Shown here: positions 9,289 through 16,590 of the stretch, piece after piece
Numbering within the stretch: position 1 is the first letter of the stretch
How the letters are laid out: each line of letters opens with the position of its first letter
Assembly: GCA_041629655.1 (NCBI GenBank)
Contig: JBFKMV010000001.1
Span: 1 to 64,000, forward strand
Source of the DNA: JBFKMV01 sp041629655
GTDB taxonomy: Bacteria; Acidobacteriota; Polarisedimenticolia; Polarisedimenticolales; Polarisedimenticolaceae
Length of the DNA stretch: 64,000 nt
Direction of reading: 5' to 3'
Program-made: the position numbers and the translations under genes
Notes under the pieces: model-generated
What the model was told of the DNA's origin: nothing
What the model saw: only the letters and a program-made list of their open reading frames with translations
Databases searched by the model: none

Positions 9289-11272
9289 GGTCGGGGCCGG
9301 CCTGACCCGCGCGCGCGGCGCCTACCCGGAGCGCGGTGTGGACGAGGAGCGTGGCCTGGACCGGCTGGTGCGCGACCTGCTGGGACAGCTCAAGCGGTTG
9401 CGGGGCGGGCGCGTCGCGCGGCACCGGCGGATCGTCGAGCTGGTCGAGGCCCACGGTTCGCGGTTCGCCGGCCTGAGCGACGAGGAGCTGGGCTGGCAGG
9501 CGCGCAGCCTGCGGCCCGAGCTGCGCGCGGGGGGGCTGACGCCGGCCCGCGTCGCCGAGTCGTTCGCGCTGGTGCGCGAGGTGGCCGGGCGACGGCTCGA
9601 GATGCGGCACTTCGACGTGCAGCTGATCGGCGGCTGGGTGCTGCTCAACGGGATGGTCGCCGAGATGGCGACCGGCGAGGGCAAGACGCTCACCGCGACC
9701 CTGCCCGCCTGCACGCTCGCGCTGGCCGGCGTGCCGGTGCACGTGATCACCGTCAACGACTACCTGGCCCGCCGCGACGCGGCGTGGATGGCGCCGGTCT
9801 ACGAGGCGCTCGGTCTGAGCGTGGGCGTGGTGGCCCAGGGCATGGACCTGGAGCAGCGCCGCCAGGCCTACCGTTGCGACGTGACCTACTGCACGAACAA
9901 GGAGCTGGTGTTCGACTACCTGCGCGACCGGCTGGATCTGGGACGCCGGCCGGGACCGATCCGTTCGCGCCTGGAGCGGCTGGGCGGCAAGGCCGGCCGG
10001 GTCGAGCGGCTGCGACTGCGCGGCCTGTACTTCGCGATCGTCGACGAGGCGGACAGCGTACTGATCGACGAGGCGCGGACGCCGCTGATCATCTCCGGAC
10101 CGGGCGACAACAGCTTCGAGGCCGAGGTCTACCGCCAGGCGCTCGAGCTGAGCGAGGGGCTCGAGTCGGGCCGCGACTACTACGTCGATTTCGCCAATCG
10201 CACCGTGGAGCTGCGCGAGGCCGCGGGCGAGCGGCTGGAGACGCTGGCCGAGCCGCTGCACGGGTTCTGGACCGGCAAGCGGCGCCGCGAGGAGCTGGTG
10301 CGGCTGGCGTTGACGGCGCGCCACCTGTTCCACCGCGACAAACACTACGTGGTCCGCGACGGCAAGGTGCAGATCGTCGACGAGTACACCGGCCGCATCA
10401 TGCCCGACCGCTCATGGGAGTACGGCCTGCACCAGCTGATCGAGACCAAGGAGCAATGCGACGTCACGACCCAGACCGAGGTGCTGGGACGGATCAGCTA
10501 CCAGAAGTTCTTCCGGCGCTACCTGGCGCTGTCGGGCATGACCGGCACCGCCCGCGAGGCCGCCGGCGAGCTGTGGTCGGTCTACCGGCTGGAGGTGGCG
10601 GCCGTGCCGACCAACAAGCCGATGCGTCGCCGCGATCACGGGCTCTCGGTCCACGCCACGCTCGACGACAAGTGGGCCGCCGTGGGGCGGCGGATCGAGA
10701 AGCTGACCACGGCCGGCCGCCCGGTGCTGGTCGGAACGCGCACCGTGGCGGCCTCGGAGCACCTGGCCGAGCTGCTCGCGGCGGCCGGTCTCGAGAGCCG
10801 CGTGCTGAACGCGCTCCAGGACCGGCACGAGGCCGAAATCGTCGCCGCCGCCGGACGGCGCGGCCAGATCACCGTCGCCACCAACATGGCCGGGCGGGGG
10901 ACCGACATCAAGCTCGAATCCGGGATCGCCGAGCTGGGCGGACTGCACGTGATCGCCACCGAGCTGCACGACGCCGGCCGGATCGATCGCCAGCTGTTCG
11001 GCCGTTGCGGGCGGCAGGGCGACCCGGGCTCGTTCGAGGCGTTCGCGTCGCTGCAGGACGAGCTGCTGCGCGCGTATCCACGGCGGGTGCTGGGATTGCT
11101 TCCGCGACGCTGGGTCGGGACCGGGAGCCCGGCGGGTCGGCTGCTGGCGCGACTGCTGTTCCGTCGCGCGCAGCGCGCGGCCGAGCGCAGCCACTTCGCG
11201 ATGCGCCGCGACCTGCTCAAGCTCGACGACTCGCTGGAGCGCGCGCTGGCCTTCGCCGGACGCGGGGAGTAG
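9281..11272 (+). CDS. Short SecA-like accessory ATPase (SecA2-type)
   Basis: This 663-residue protein is homologous to SecA, the ATPase that drives protein export through SecYEG. It keeps the nucleotide machinery: TGEGKT near 129-134, VNDYLARRDA, VDEADSVLIDEART near 253, a preprotein cross-linking region, NMAGRGTDIKL, and the arginine finger region RIDRQLFGRCGRQGDPG near 566. It ends about 270 residues earlier than the full-length SecA at 50058-52856. Most of the helical scaffold/wing region and the C-terminal zinc motif are missing. The conserved NQLRGRAGR reads RQLFGRCGR here. It overlaps the M50/HlyD gene by 8 bases. A dedicated second SecA beside adaptor genes and a giant RTX gene points to a specialised export route (inference). 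Confidence 0.85.
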   Translation: MSEVGAGLTRARGAYPERGVDEERGLDRLVRDLLGQLKRLRGGRVARHRRIVELVEAHGSRFAGLSDEELGWQARSLRPELRAGGLTPARVAESFALVREVAGRRLEMRHFDVQLIGGWVLLNGMVAEMATGEGKTLTATLPACTLALAGVPVHVITVNDYLARRDAAWMAPVYEALGLSVGVVAQGMDLEQRRQAYRCDVTYCTNKELVFDYLRDRLDLGRRPGPIRSRLERLGGKAGRVERLRLRGLYFAIVDEADSVLIDEARTPLIISGPGDNSFEAEVYRQALELSEGLESGRDYYVDFANRTVELREAAGERLETLAEPLHGFWTGKRRREELVRLALTARHLFHRDKHYVVRDGKVQIVDEYTGRIMPDRSWEYGLHQLIETKEQCDVTTQTEVLGRISYQKFFRRYLALSGMTGTAREAAGELWSVYRLEVAAVPTNKPMRRRDHGLSVHATLDDKWAAVGRRIEKLTTAGRPVLVGTRTVAASEHLAELLAAAGLESRVLNALQDRHEAEIVAAAGRRGQITVATNMAGRGTDIKLESGIAELGGLHVIATELHDAGRIDRQLFGRCGRQGDPGSFEAFASLQDELLRAYPRRVLGLLPRRWVGTGSPAGRLLARLLFRRAQRAAERSHFAMRRDLLKLDDSLERALAFAGRGE

Positions 11273-11294
11273 CGCGACCTCGCCGCCCCGGCGA

Positions 11295-12170
11295 TCAGTA
11301 GTGCAGGTTCATGTTGGCCATCACGCGCTCCGGCGTGGACGGCCCCTGGTTGCCCGCGATCTCGAACGGCGCGCAGATCCCGGCGTAGCACAGGGTCGCG
11401 GTGGTGTGGTCGGTGCCGTGTTCCGCGAGCCAGTTGGCGTAGGAGCGCCCGACCGTCCCGAGCAGCGGGTTGGTCAGGTCCACCGTGGCCCGCGGGTCGG
11501 GTCCCCCGCCGTACCACACCCGGGCGTCGCCGCGGAAGGGCAGCGACGTCACGGTGCCGGCATTGTTGTCGAGCGCGATGCTGAAGTTCGTCGCGTCCAG
11601 GTCGTAGATCAGCCCGATCCGGCCCAGCCGCCGCGTGAGCTTACCCTGGCCGAGCAGCGCCAGGCGGTCCTCCAGCGCCAGCCGCGTGCGGCCGCACTCG
11701 CCGTAGTAGCGTCCGGTGGCAACGAGGATCGAGAGCGAGCGGAACCCGAGGCAGTTCTCGTTCGGGGTCCCGTCGAACGGCTGGTCGCCGGGATCGTTGG
11801 GATTCGGCGCGGTCCAGATCGCGCAGCCCTGCCAGTCGGGGTTGCAGTACAGATCGGAGTGGAACGTGGGCTGACCCGCCAATCCCGAGTGGTTGTTGTA
11901 GGTCAGCAGGGTCTGGTCCCCGTTGGCCTTCTGATCGACGAACGAGAACAGCTCGTCGGTCCCGTCCTCGTAGAGGAACGCCGTCTGCGACGACTCGCGG
12001 ATGTGCGCGCGCCCGTTGGTGTTCACCGGCAGGGGAGCGTTCCCTCCGCCCCCGAGCGAGCTTCCCGTGTCGTGGTCCTGGTCGTTGTCGGTGATCACCG
12101 GGTAGTCGGTGATGCACCCGAGACCCAGCGCGACGGCCACGCAAAAACAGAGATGGGCCAGCGTTCTCAT
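11295..12170 (-). CDS. Lipoprotein of unknown function
   Basis: This is a 291-residue protein of a family I do not recognise. The start at 12170 was chosen because it gives a clean lipoprotein signal (MRTLAHLCFCVAVALGLGC with the lipobox Cys), with GGGGGG in the leader. The longer frame to 12230 would bury the signal. After the Cys comes a short acidic linker, then a soluble domain with many Asn, Asp and Gly, several aromatic residues and a few Cys (DLYCNPDWQGCAIW and later CYAGICAPFE) that could form disulfides. It converges on the SecA-like gene with 22 bases between the stops. A good sigma-70 promoter lies upstream. Confidence 0.7.
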   Translation of the reverse strand: MRTLAHLCFCVAVALGLGCITDYPVITDNDQDHDTGSSLGGGGNAPLPVNTNGRAHIRESSQTAFLYEDGTDELFSFVDQKANGDQTLLTYNNHSGLAGQPTFHSDLYCNPDWQGCAIWTAPNPNDPGDQPFDGTPNENCLGFRSLSILVATGRYYGECGRTRLALEDRLALLGQGKLTRRLGRIGLIYDLDATNFSIALDNNAGTVTSLPFRGDARVWYGGGPDPRATVDLTNPLLGTVGRSYANWLAEHGTDHTTATLCYAGICAPFEIAGNQGPSTPERVMANMNLHY

Positions 12171-12200
12171 GAGCCCCCCTTTCGCTGCTGGATTGTCCCA

Positions 12201-12230
12201 AGAATACGCCCCCGGGTCGCCAGGGGTCAA
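12201..12230 (-). promoter_or_regulatory. Sigma-70-type promoter for the lipoprotein gene
   Basis: On the minus strand TTGACC (12230-12225), an 18-base spacer and TATTCT (12206-12201) lie about 30 bases before the lipoprotein start at 12170. Confidence 0.55.
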
Positions 12231-12238
12231 GCGCGAAC

Positions 12239-12301
12239 GGGCCGCTGCCGGCCTGCTCGGCGTCCGCTCGACGGACGCACGGTGGGCAGGCCGGGCGGCC
12301 C
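12239..12301. terminator. Long three-tier hairpin between cytochrome c and lipoprotein genes
   Basis: Three nested perfect inverted repeats share one axis: GGGCCGC/GCGGCCC (outer), GGCCTGC/GCAGGCC (middle) and GCGTCCG/CGGACGC (inner, loop CTCGA). Together they give about 21 paired bases just after the cytochrome c stop on the minus strand. There is no T-run, so it may act as a 3'-end stabiliser or a Rho-assisted stop that separates the cytochrome gene from the lipoprotein gene. Confidence 0.5.
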
Positions 12302-12318
12302 TTGGGGGGTGGAGGGGG

Positions 12319-12636
12319 TCAGCCGCCGAGCTTCTTGACGTACTCGGCGACCGACTTGATCTGCTCGTGGGTCAGCTTGCCGTCGAACTTGGGCATCTTG
12401 CCCTTGCCCTCGAGGCTGACCTTCACGATGTCCTCTACCGAGGTCGCTTTTTGCCACTCGGCGTCGTTGAGGTTGGCCGAGCCCTTCGCCATCGCCTTGG
12501 CCACGCCGTCCTTGCCGTGGCACATCGCGCACTTCTTGTCGTAGAGCGCCTGGCCCTCGTCCTCGGCGAGCGCCGCCGGCGCGGCCGCGAGCGAGGCCAA
12601 CAGCACCAACACCGCGATCCAGAACATCCGCTTCAT
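12319..12636 (-). CDS. Small periplasmic class I cytochrome c
   Basis: This 105-residue monoheme cytochrome has a signal peptide (KRMFWIAVLVLLASLAAAPAALA), heme motif CAMCH and a likely axial Met in GKMPKF. Size and pattern fit cytochrome c6/c553-type soluble electron carriers. The start at 12636 follows GAGGAGGACGAG; the frame upstream to 12657 is leader. It would shuttle electrons in the periplasm between the membrane and the large multiheme proteins nearby (inference). A textbook sigma-54 promoter lies 81 bases upstream of the start, so expression probably needs an NtrC-type activator. Confidence 0.9.
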   Translation of the reverse strand: MKRMFWIAVLVLLASLAAAPAALAEDEGQALYDKKCAMCHGKDGVAKAMAKGSANLNDAEWQKATSVEDIVKVSLEGKGKMPKFDGKLTHEQIKSVAEYVKKLGG

Positions 12637-12716
12637 CTCGTCCTCCTCGGGTAGCACGGTCGGCCTGGGAGCGCGCGCACCGTGCAGGGTCTTCTTTCGA
12701 ACCGATCCGGTCTCAA

Positions 12717-12732
12717 AGCAACGGCCGTGCCA
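12717..12732 (-). promoter_or_regulatory. Sigma-54 (-24/-12) promoter, consensus match, upstream of cytochrome c
   Basis: The minus strand reads TGGCACGGCCGTTGCT, which agrees at every fixed position with the sigma-54 consensus TGGCACG-N4-TTGCT. The predicted transcript start is near 12706, giving a 70-nt leader to the ATG at 12636. This is the best of the sigma-54 sites in the window. Confidence 0.82.
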
Positions 12733-12797
12733 CGGGGAGCGAATCGGGGCCGCGGCCGTGGCGTTTCACGCGGCCGGCGGCGTGTCCGCGCTGCGGT

Positions 12798-12809
12798 GGG
12801 GAATTTTCC
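12798..12809. promoter_or_regulatory. Candidate activator-binding site GGGGAATTTTCC
   Basis: A dyad-like GGGGAATTTTCC lies 66 bases upstream of the sigma-54 promoter of the cytochrome gene. It closely resembles GGGAAATTTTCCCC upstream of the Rrf2 sigma-54 promoter (32300-32313). The position fits an upstream activating sequence. The evidence is only two similar sites. Confidence 0.3.
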
Positions 12810-12855
12810 GCGACAGCGGCGTAGGAATCCACATCAACGGCGCGCCGCCACGGGG

Positions 12856-13320
12856 TCAGTCCGCTGCACCCGTGCTGCGCACCGCCAGCACGGGGCACGG
12901 CGCATGCCGGATCACCCGCTCGGTGGTCGAGCCCATCAGCGCGTGGGAGATGAACCCCCGCCCGTGGGTCGCCATCACGATCAGGTCGGCACCGCGCTTT
13001 TCGGCCAGCTGGACGATCTCGCGGTGCGGCGTTCCGGTCAGCAGCACGGGCTCGATCGGAACGCGGTCGCCGAGCTGCTCGCGGACCGCGCGCTCCAGCT
13101 CGCGGGTGGCGTGCTTCTTGTGGTTCTCCATGATCTCGACCGTGGAGATCCCATTGACCCCGGGAAACTCACCGATGAACGGCGGCAGCCGCTCCTCGTC
13201 CACGTACAGGAAGAGGATCTTGGTGCCGAACTTCTCCGCCATCATCAGCGCGGGCTCGAACGCCTGCTTGGCCGTCTCGGAGAAATCCGTGGTGAGGAGG
13301 ATGGTTTTGAACTCGTTCAT
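12856..13320 (-). CDS. Universal stress protein (UspA family)
   Basis: This 154-residue single-domain Usp begins with the usual ILLTTDFSE strand-loop. It has the nucleotide-loop region ATHGRGFISHALMGSTTERV and ends CPVLAVR. In ATP-binding members the loop reads G-2x-G-9x-G(S/T). Here the first Gly is Ala and the other two are kept, so nucleotide binding is likely but not certain. The start at 13320 follows GGAAGGGAGGAGCC. It sits between two cytochrome c genes and diverges from the second one. The intergenic region holds sigma-54-like sites on both strands, suggesting stress or energy-limitation control together with the cytochromes. Confidence 0.88.
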   Translation of the reverse strand: MNEFKTILLTTDFSETAKQAFEPALMMAEKFGTKILFLYVDEERLPPFIGEFPGVNGISTVEIMENHKKHATRELERAVREQLGDRVPIEPVLLTGTPHREIVQLAEKRGADLIVMATHGRGFISHALMGSTTERVIRHAPCPVLAVRSTGAAD

Positions 13321-13349
13321 GGCTCCTCCCTTCCTCCGACAGTGTAGCG

Positions 13350-13365
13350 TGCATACGGTGTGCCA
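13350..13365 (-). promoter_or_regulatory. Probable sigma-54 promoter, one mismatch, for the universal stress protein
   Basis: The minus strand reads TGGCACACCGTATGCA. The -24 box is perfect and the -12 box is ATGCA instead of TTGCA, with exact spacing. The predicted start near 13339 leaves a 19-nt leader that just contains the ribosome site. Confidence 0.45.
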
Positions 13366-13399
13366 GTCACGCCCCCGAGGCGGCGGGACCGGCGGCCCG

Positions 13400-13415
13400 T
13401 GGCTCGAAACTTGCT
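13400..13415 (+). promoter_or_regulatory. Sigma-54 (-24/-12) promoter upstream of the second cytochrome c
   Basis: TGGCTCGAAACTTGCT has the invariant GG and GC with the required spacing and a perfect TTGCT -12 box. The transcript would start near 13426, 38 bases before the ATG at 13464. Confidence 0.72.
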
Positions 13416-13463
13416 CCGGAACGGGGCGGGGGCCGGCTGCGCGGCCCGGAAGGAGGCGTCATC

Positions 13464-13928
13464 ATGCGAAGCCTGGAATTCGTGGTCGGATGCGTCGGAG
13501 TCGCCCTGGTCGCGCTGGGGCTGGCGATGGCCAGCGTGCCGTCCGGTTCGACGGCCGTGCTCGCCCAGACCACGATCGCGGCCGCCGGGCCCGTCGGGTC
13601 GGCGCCCGTGCCCGACAAGGCCAAGCGGACGTCCAATCCGGTGCCCGCCACGGCGGATTCGGTCGCGGAAGGCAAGACGATCTTCAGCAGCCAGTGCACG
13701 ATGTGCCACGGCGTGCTCGGCAGCGGCAAGGGCGACCTCGTCGAGCGGCTCGAGCTGCAGATGCCCGACTTCACCGATCCCGCGTACCAGCGGGCGCGGA
13801 CCGACGGCGAGCTGTTCTGGGTCATCAGGAACGGGCACGAGGAGATGCCCTCGCAGGCGAAGCGCTTCGACGATCGGACCTGGTGGAACGTCGTCAACTA
13901 CATTCGCACCCTTGAGCGGAAGGACTGA
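13464..13928 (+). CDS. Class I cytochrome c with N-terminal membrane anchor or signal
   Basis: This is a 154-residue monoheme cytochrome. A hydrophobic N-terminus (residues 5-24) is followed by a Pro/Ala linker, then a cytochrome c domain with CTMCH near residue 76 and a likely axial Met in EEMPSQ. The absence of a clean AxA cut directly after the hydrophobic run leaves open whether it is secreted or anchored. The start follows GGAAGGAGGCGTCATC. It resembles the C-subunit-like cytochromes that feed or drain respiratory complexes. It diverges from the stress protein gene and has its own sigma-54 promoter. Confidence 0.88.
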   Translation: MRSLEFVVGCVGVALVALGLAMASVPSGSTAVLAQTTIAAAGPVGSAPVPDKAKRTSNPVPATADSVAEGKTIFSSQCTMCHGVLGSGKGDLVERLELQMPDFTDPAYQRARTDGELFWVIRNGHEEMPSQAKRFDDRTWWNVVNYIRTLERKD

Positions 13929-14030
13929 CCCGCGAGCCGGGCGGCGCAGGACGGTCCGCCGAGTCTGTGGCATGATGGTCCGCCGCGACACGCGGCCGCG
14001 ACGTTGAACCTCCTGACCGCCGGGTAGCCG

Positions 14031-15347
14031 ATGTCGGTTCCACTCGACCGAGAAACCGTACGCCGGATCATTGCCGAGCAGGCCGTCGACGTCCGTCACG
14101 CGTCGATCCGCGAGATGAACCGCGTGGTCAACGCGATCGAGCGCAAGCTCGACGTGCGGTTCATCCGGATGGAGTTCGGCATCCCGGGTCTGCCGCTGAG
14201 CCCGATCGCCATCGAGGCCGAGGCGGCGGCGCTTCGCGATCGCGGCCTGGGCCCGGTCTACGCCCCGTTCGACGGCGTTCCGGAGCTGAAGCAGGAGGCG
14301 GCGCGGTTCGTCAAGCTGTTCATGGACGTGGAGGTCCCGCCCGAGTGCTGCATCCCGACCGTCGGCGCGATGGAGGCCTGCTTCGCCGCGCTGGCGCTCG
14401 CCGGGCGCCTGCGACCCGAATCGCGGACGGTGCTGTGCCTCGAGCCGGGGTTTCCCGTGAACAAGACCCAGCTCCGGTTTCTGGACCTGCGCTGCGCCCA
14501 GATCGACTTCTACGACCATCGCGGCGAGCGGTTGCTGGAGGCCGTCGAGCGCCGGGCGCAGCAGGGCGACCTGTGCGGCATCCTGTGGTCGAGCCCGAAC
14601 AACCCGAGCTGGATCATCCTCCGTGATCACGAGCTGCAAGGTCTGGGGCGGATCTGCGACGAGTACGACCTGCTGGCGATCGAGGACCTGGCCTACTTCG
14701 GCATGGACAGCCGCGCCGACTACTCGGCGCCGGGAGAGGCGCCGTACCAGCCGACCGTGCTGAGCTACACCCGCCGCGGGATCTGCATCATCAGCAGCTC
14801 CAAGATCTTCAGCTACGCCGGGCAGCGGATCGCCCTGGCGGTGCTGTCGCCGGAGCTGATGGAGGCCAGGGCCCCGAACCTGGAGCGGTACTACGGGACG
14901 CCACGGATCGGCCGGGCATGGGTGCCCGGAGTCCACTACCCGCTGGTCGCCTGCGTGCCGGAATCGCCGCAGCACGGGCTGCTGGCGTTGCTGCGGGCCG
15001 CCAATGCCGGAGAGCGCAGCCTGTTCGAGCCGGCGCGCGAGTATGCCCGGCGCGCGCGGACGATGAAACGGCTGTTCATTGGCAACGGGTTCCGGCTGGT
15101 CTATGACAGCGATCTGGGTGAGCCGATCGCCGACGGGTTCTATTTCACCGTCGGCTACCCGGGTTTCGCCGACGGCGCCGATCTGCTGGGCGAGCTGCTG
15201 CACTACGGCGTCAGCGCGATCACGCTGGAGACGACCGGAAGCTGCCGCAGGGAAGGTCTCCGCGCCTGCGTGTCGATGACCGGGAACGAGCAGTTTCCGG
15301 TCCTCGAGCAGCGGCTGCGGCGGTTCCACGAGGACCACCCGGTCTAG
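14031..15347 (+). CDS. PLP-dependent aminotransferase, fold type I (class I/II)
   Basis: This 438-residue enzyme belongs to the aspartate-aminotransferase superfamily. Recognisable are the YAPFDGVPELKQEAARF segment, a WSSPNNPSW loop (Asn contacting PLP), AIEDLAYFGMD (Asp pairing with the pyridine nitrogen) and SSSKIFSYAGQR with the Schiff-base Lys. The substrate cannot be told from sequence. The family includes LL-diaminopimelate, aromatic and branched-chain aminotransferases, and the divergent N-terminus does not match a standard subgroup. It is not obviously co-transcribed with the cytochrome gene (102-base gap). The next gene starts 37 bases after its stop. Confidence 0.8.
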   Translation: MSVPLDRETVRRIIAEQAVDVRHASIREMNRVVNAIERKLDVRFIRMEFGIPGLPLSPIAIEAEAAALRDRGLGPVYAPFDGVPELKQEAARFVKLFMDVEVPPECCIPTVGAMEACFAALALAGRLRPESRTVLCLEPGFPVNKTQLRFLDLRCAQIDFYDHRGERLLEAVERRAQQGDLCGILWSSPNNPSWIILRDHELQGLGRICDEYDLLAIEDLAYFGMDSRADYSAPGEAPYQPTVLSYTRRGICIISSSKIFSYAGQRIALAVLSPELMEARAPNLERYYGTPRIGRAWVPGVHYPLVACVPESPQHGLLALLRAANAGERSLFEPAREYARRARTMKRLFIGNGFRLVYDSDLGEPIADGFYFTVGYPGFADGADLLGELLHYGVSAITLETTGSCRREGLRACVSMTGNEQFPVLEQRLRRFHEDHPV

Positions 15348-15384
15348 AATGACCGCGGCCCCGCGGGATCGAGGAGGTGAGGGG

Positions 15385-16590
15385 ATGGTCTGCCGCCGGA
15401 TCTGTGCATTGCTGACGCTGGCGCTCGTCGTCACCGCTTGCAGCGGCCCCGGGAGTCCGGAGGCGCCTCCGGTAGCCCAGGCCGTGAGCGAGATCGCGAG
15501 CCCCGCGGCCGCCGGAAGCGGCGAGCCGAATCTCACCGTCGGCGACGACGGGCGGTTGTACTTGAGCTGGATCGAGCCGTTCGACGACGGTCACGCCCTG
15601 CGCTTCGCGGTCCGCGAAGGAGCGGGTTGGAGCGCGCCGCGCACGATCGCGACCGGCCGGGACTGGTTCGTCAACTGGGCCGACTTCCCCGCGCTGGCGG
15701 CGCTGGGCGACGGGACGCTGGCCGCGCACTGGCTGGCCAAGAGCGGACCCGGCACCTACGCCTACGACGTCTGGCTCGCCGTGTCGCGCGACGGGGGCGA
15801 GACGTGGAGCGAGCCGGTCCGGCCGCATGGCGACGGCACCCGGACCGAGCACGGGTTCGTGTCGCTGGTGCCGGCCGGGGACCGCTTCGGCGTGGCGTGG
15901 CTCGACGGGCGGGAGACGGCCGCGCAGCCACCGGGGCCGATGACGCTGCGCTACACCACGCTCGACCGCGAGGGCCGGGTGGGCCAGGAGCGCCTGATCG
16001 ACGAGCGCGTCTGCGATTGCTGCCAGACGGAGGTGGTCCGGACCGCGGACGGCCTGGCCGCGTTCTTCCGCGACCGTTCGACCGGGGAGATCCGGGACAT
16101 CTACGTCGCCCTGGGCTCCGGCGACGACTGGTCCGAGTCGCGCGCCGTGCACGACGACGGCTGGAAGATCGCGGCCTGCCCGGTCAACGGGCCTGCGGCC
16201 GCGGCCTCCGGAGACGATCTCGCGGTCGCCTGGTTCACGGTTGCCGCGGGCGGCGAGGGCCAGGTCAAGCTGGCCTTCTCCGGGGACGGCGGCCGGAGCT
16301 TCGGTTCGCCGCTGCGCGTCGACGGCGGCAACCCGCTCGGACGCGTCGACCTCCTGCTGCACGACGACGGCTCGGCGCTGGTGAGCTGGCTCGAGCTGGG
16401 CGAGACGGCCGAGATCCGGGTCCGGCGGGTGGAGCCGTCGGGCGCGCTCGGTGAGCCGCGGGTCGCGGTGACGACCAGCGGCGCGCGCTCGAGCGGCTTC
16501 CCGCGGCTGGCCCGGCTGGGCGGCGAGGTGTTCCTGGCCTGGACGGCGGCGGAAGAGCCCGCGCAGGTCAGGACCGGCGTGCTGCGTTGA
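15385..16590 (+). CDS. Sialidase-fold (BNR / Asp-box) lipoprotein
   Basis: The protein has 401 residues. The start at 15385 was chosen because GAGGAGGTGAGGGG precedes it and it gives a lipoprotein signal (RRICALLTLALVVTAC). The mature part is a beta-propeller with Asp-box-like repeats (SRDGGETWSEP, SGDGGRSFGSP) and repeated VAWLDG, LAWTAAE-type strands. This fold is used by sialidases and by non-enzymatic propellers. I see no FRIP motif or arginine triad, so sialidase activity is doubtful. A CDCCQTE segment could bind metal or form disulfides. A TAGAAT -10 sequence overlaps the previous stop codon at 15345-15350. The 3' end overlaps the convergent 11-heme cytochrome gene by 23 bases. Confidence 0.72.
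   Translation: MVCRRICALLTLALVVTACSGPGSPEAPPVAQAVSEIASPAAAGSGEPNLTVGDDGRLYLSWIEPFDDGHALRFAVREGAGWSAPRTIATGRDWFVNWADFPALAALGDGTLAAHWLAKSGPGTYAYDVWLAVSRDGGETWSEPVRPHGDGTRTEHGFVSLVPAGDRFGVAWLDGRETAAQPPGPMTLRYTTLDREGRVGQERLIDERVCDCCQTEVVRTADGLAAFFRDRSTGEIRDIYVALGSGDDWSESRAVHDDGWKIAACPVNGPAAAASGDDLAVAWFTVAAGGEGQVKLAFSGDGGRSFGSPLRVDGGNPLGRVDLLLHDDGSALVSWLELGETAEIRVRRVEPSGALGEPRVAVTTSGARSSGFPRLARLGGEVFLAWTAAEEPAQVRTGVLR

Noticed and set aside
15385..16590. Calling the propeller lipoprotein a sialidase
   Set aside because: Asp-box-like repeats are present, but I do not see the FRIP motif or the arginine triad, so only the fold is claimed.
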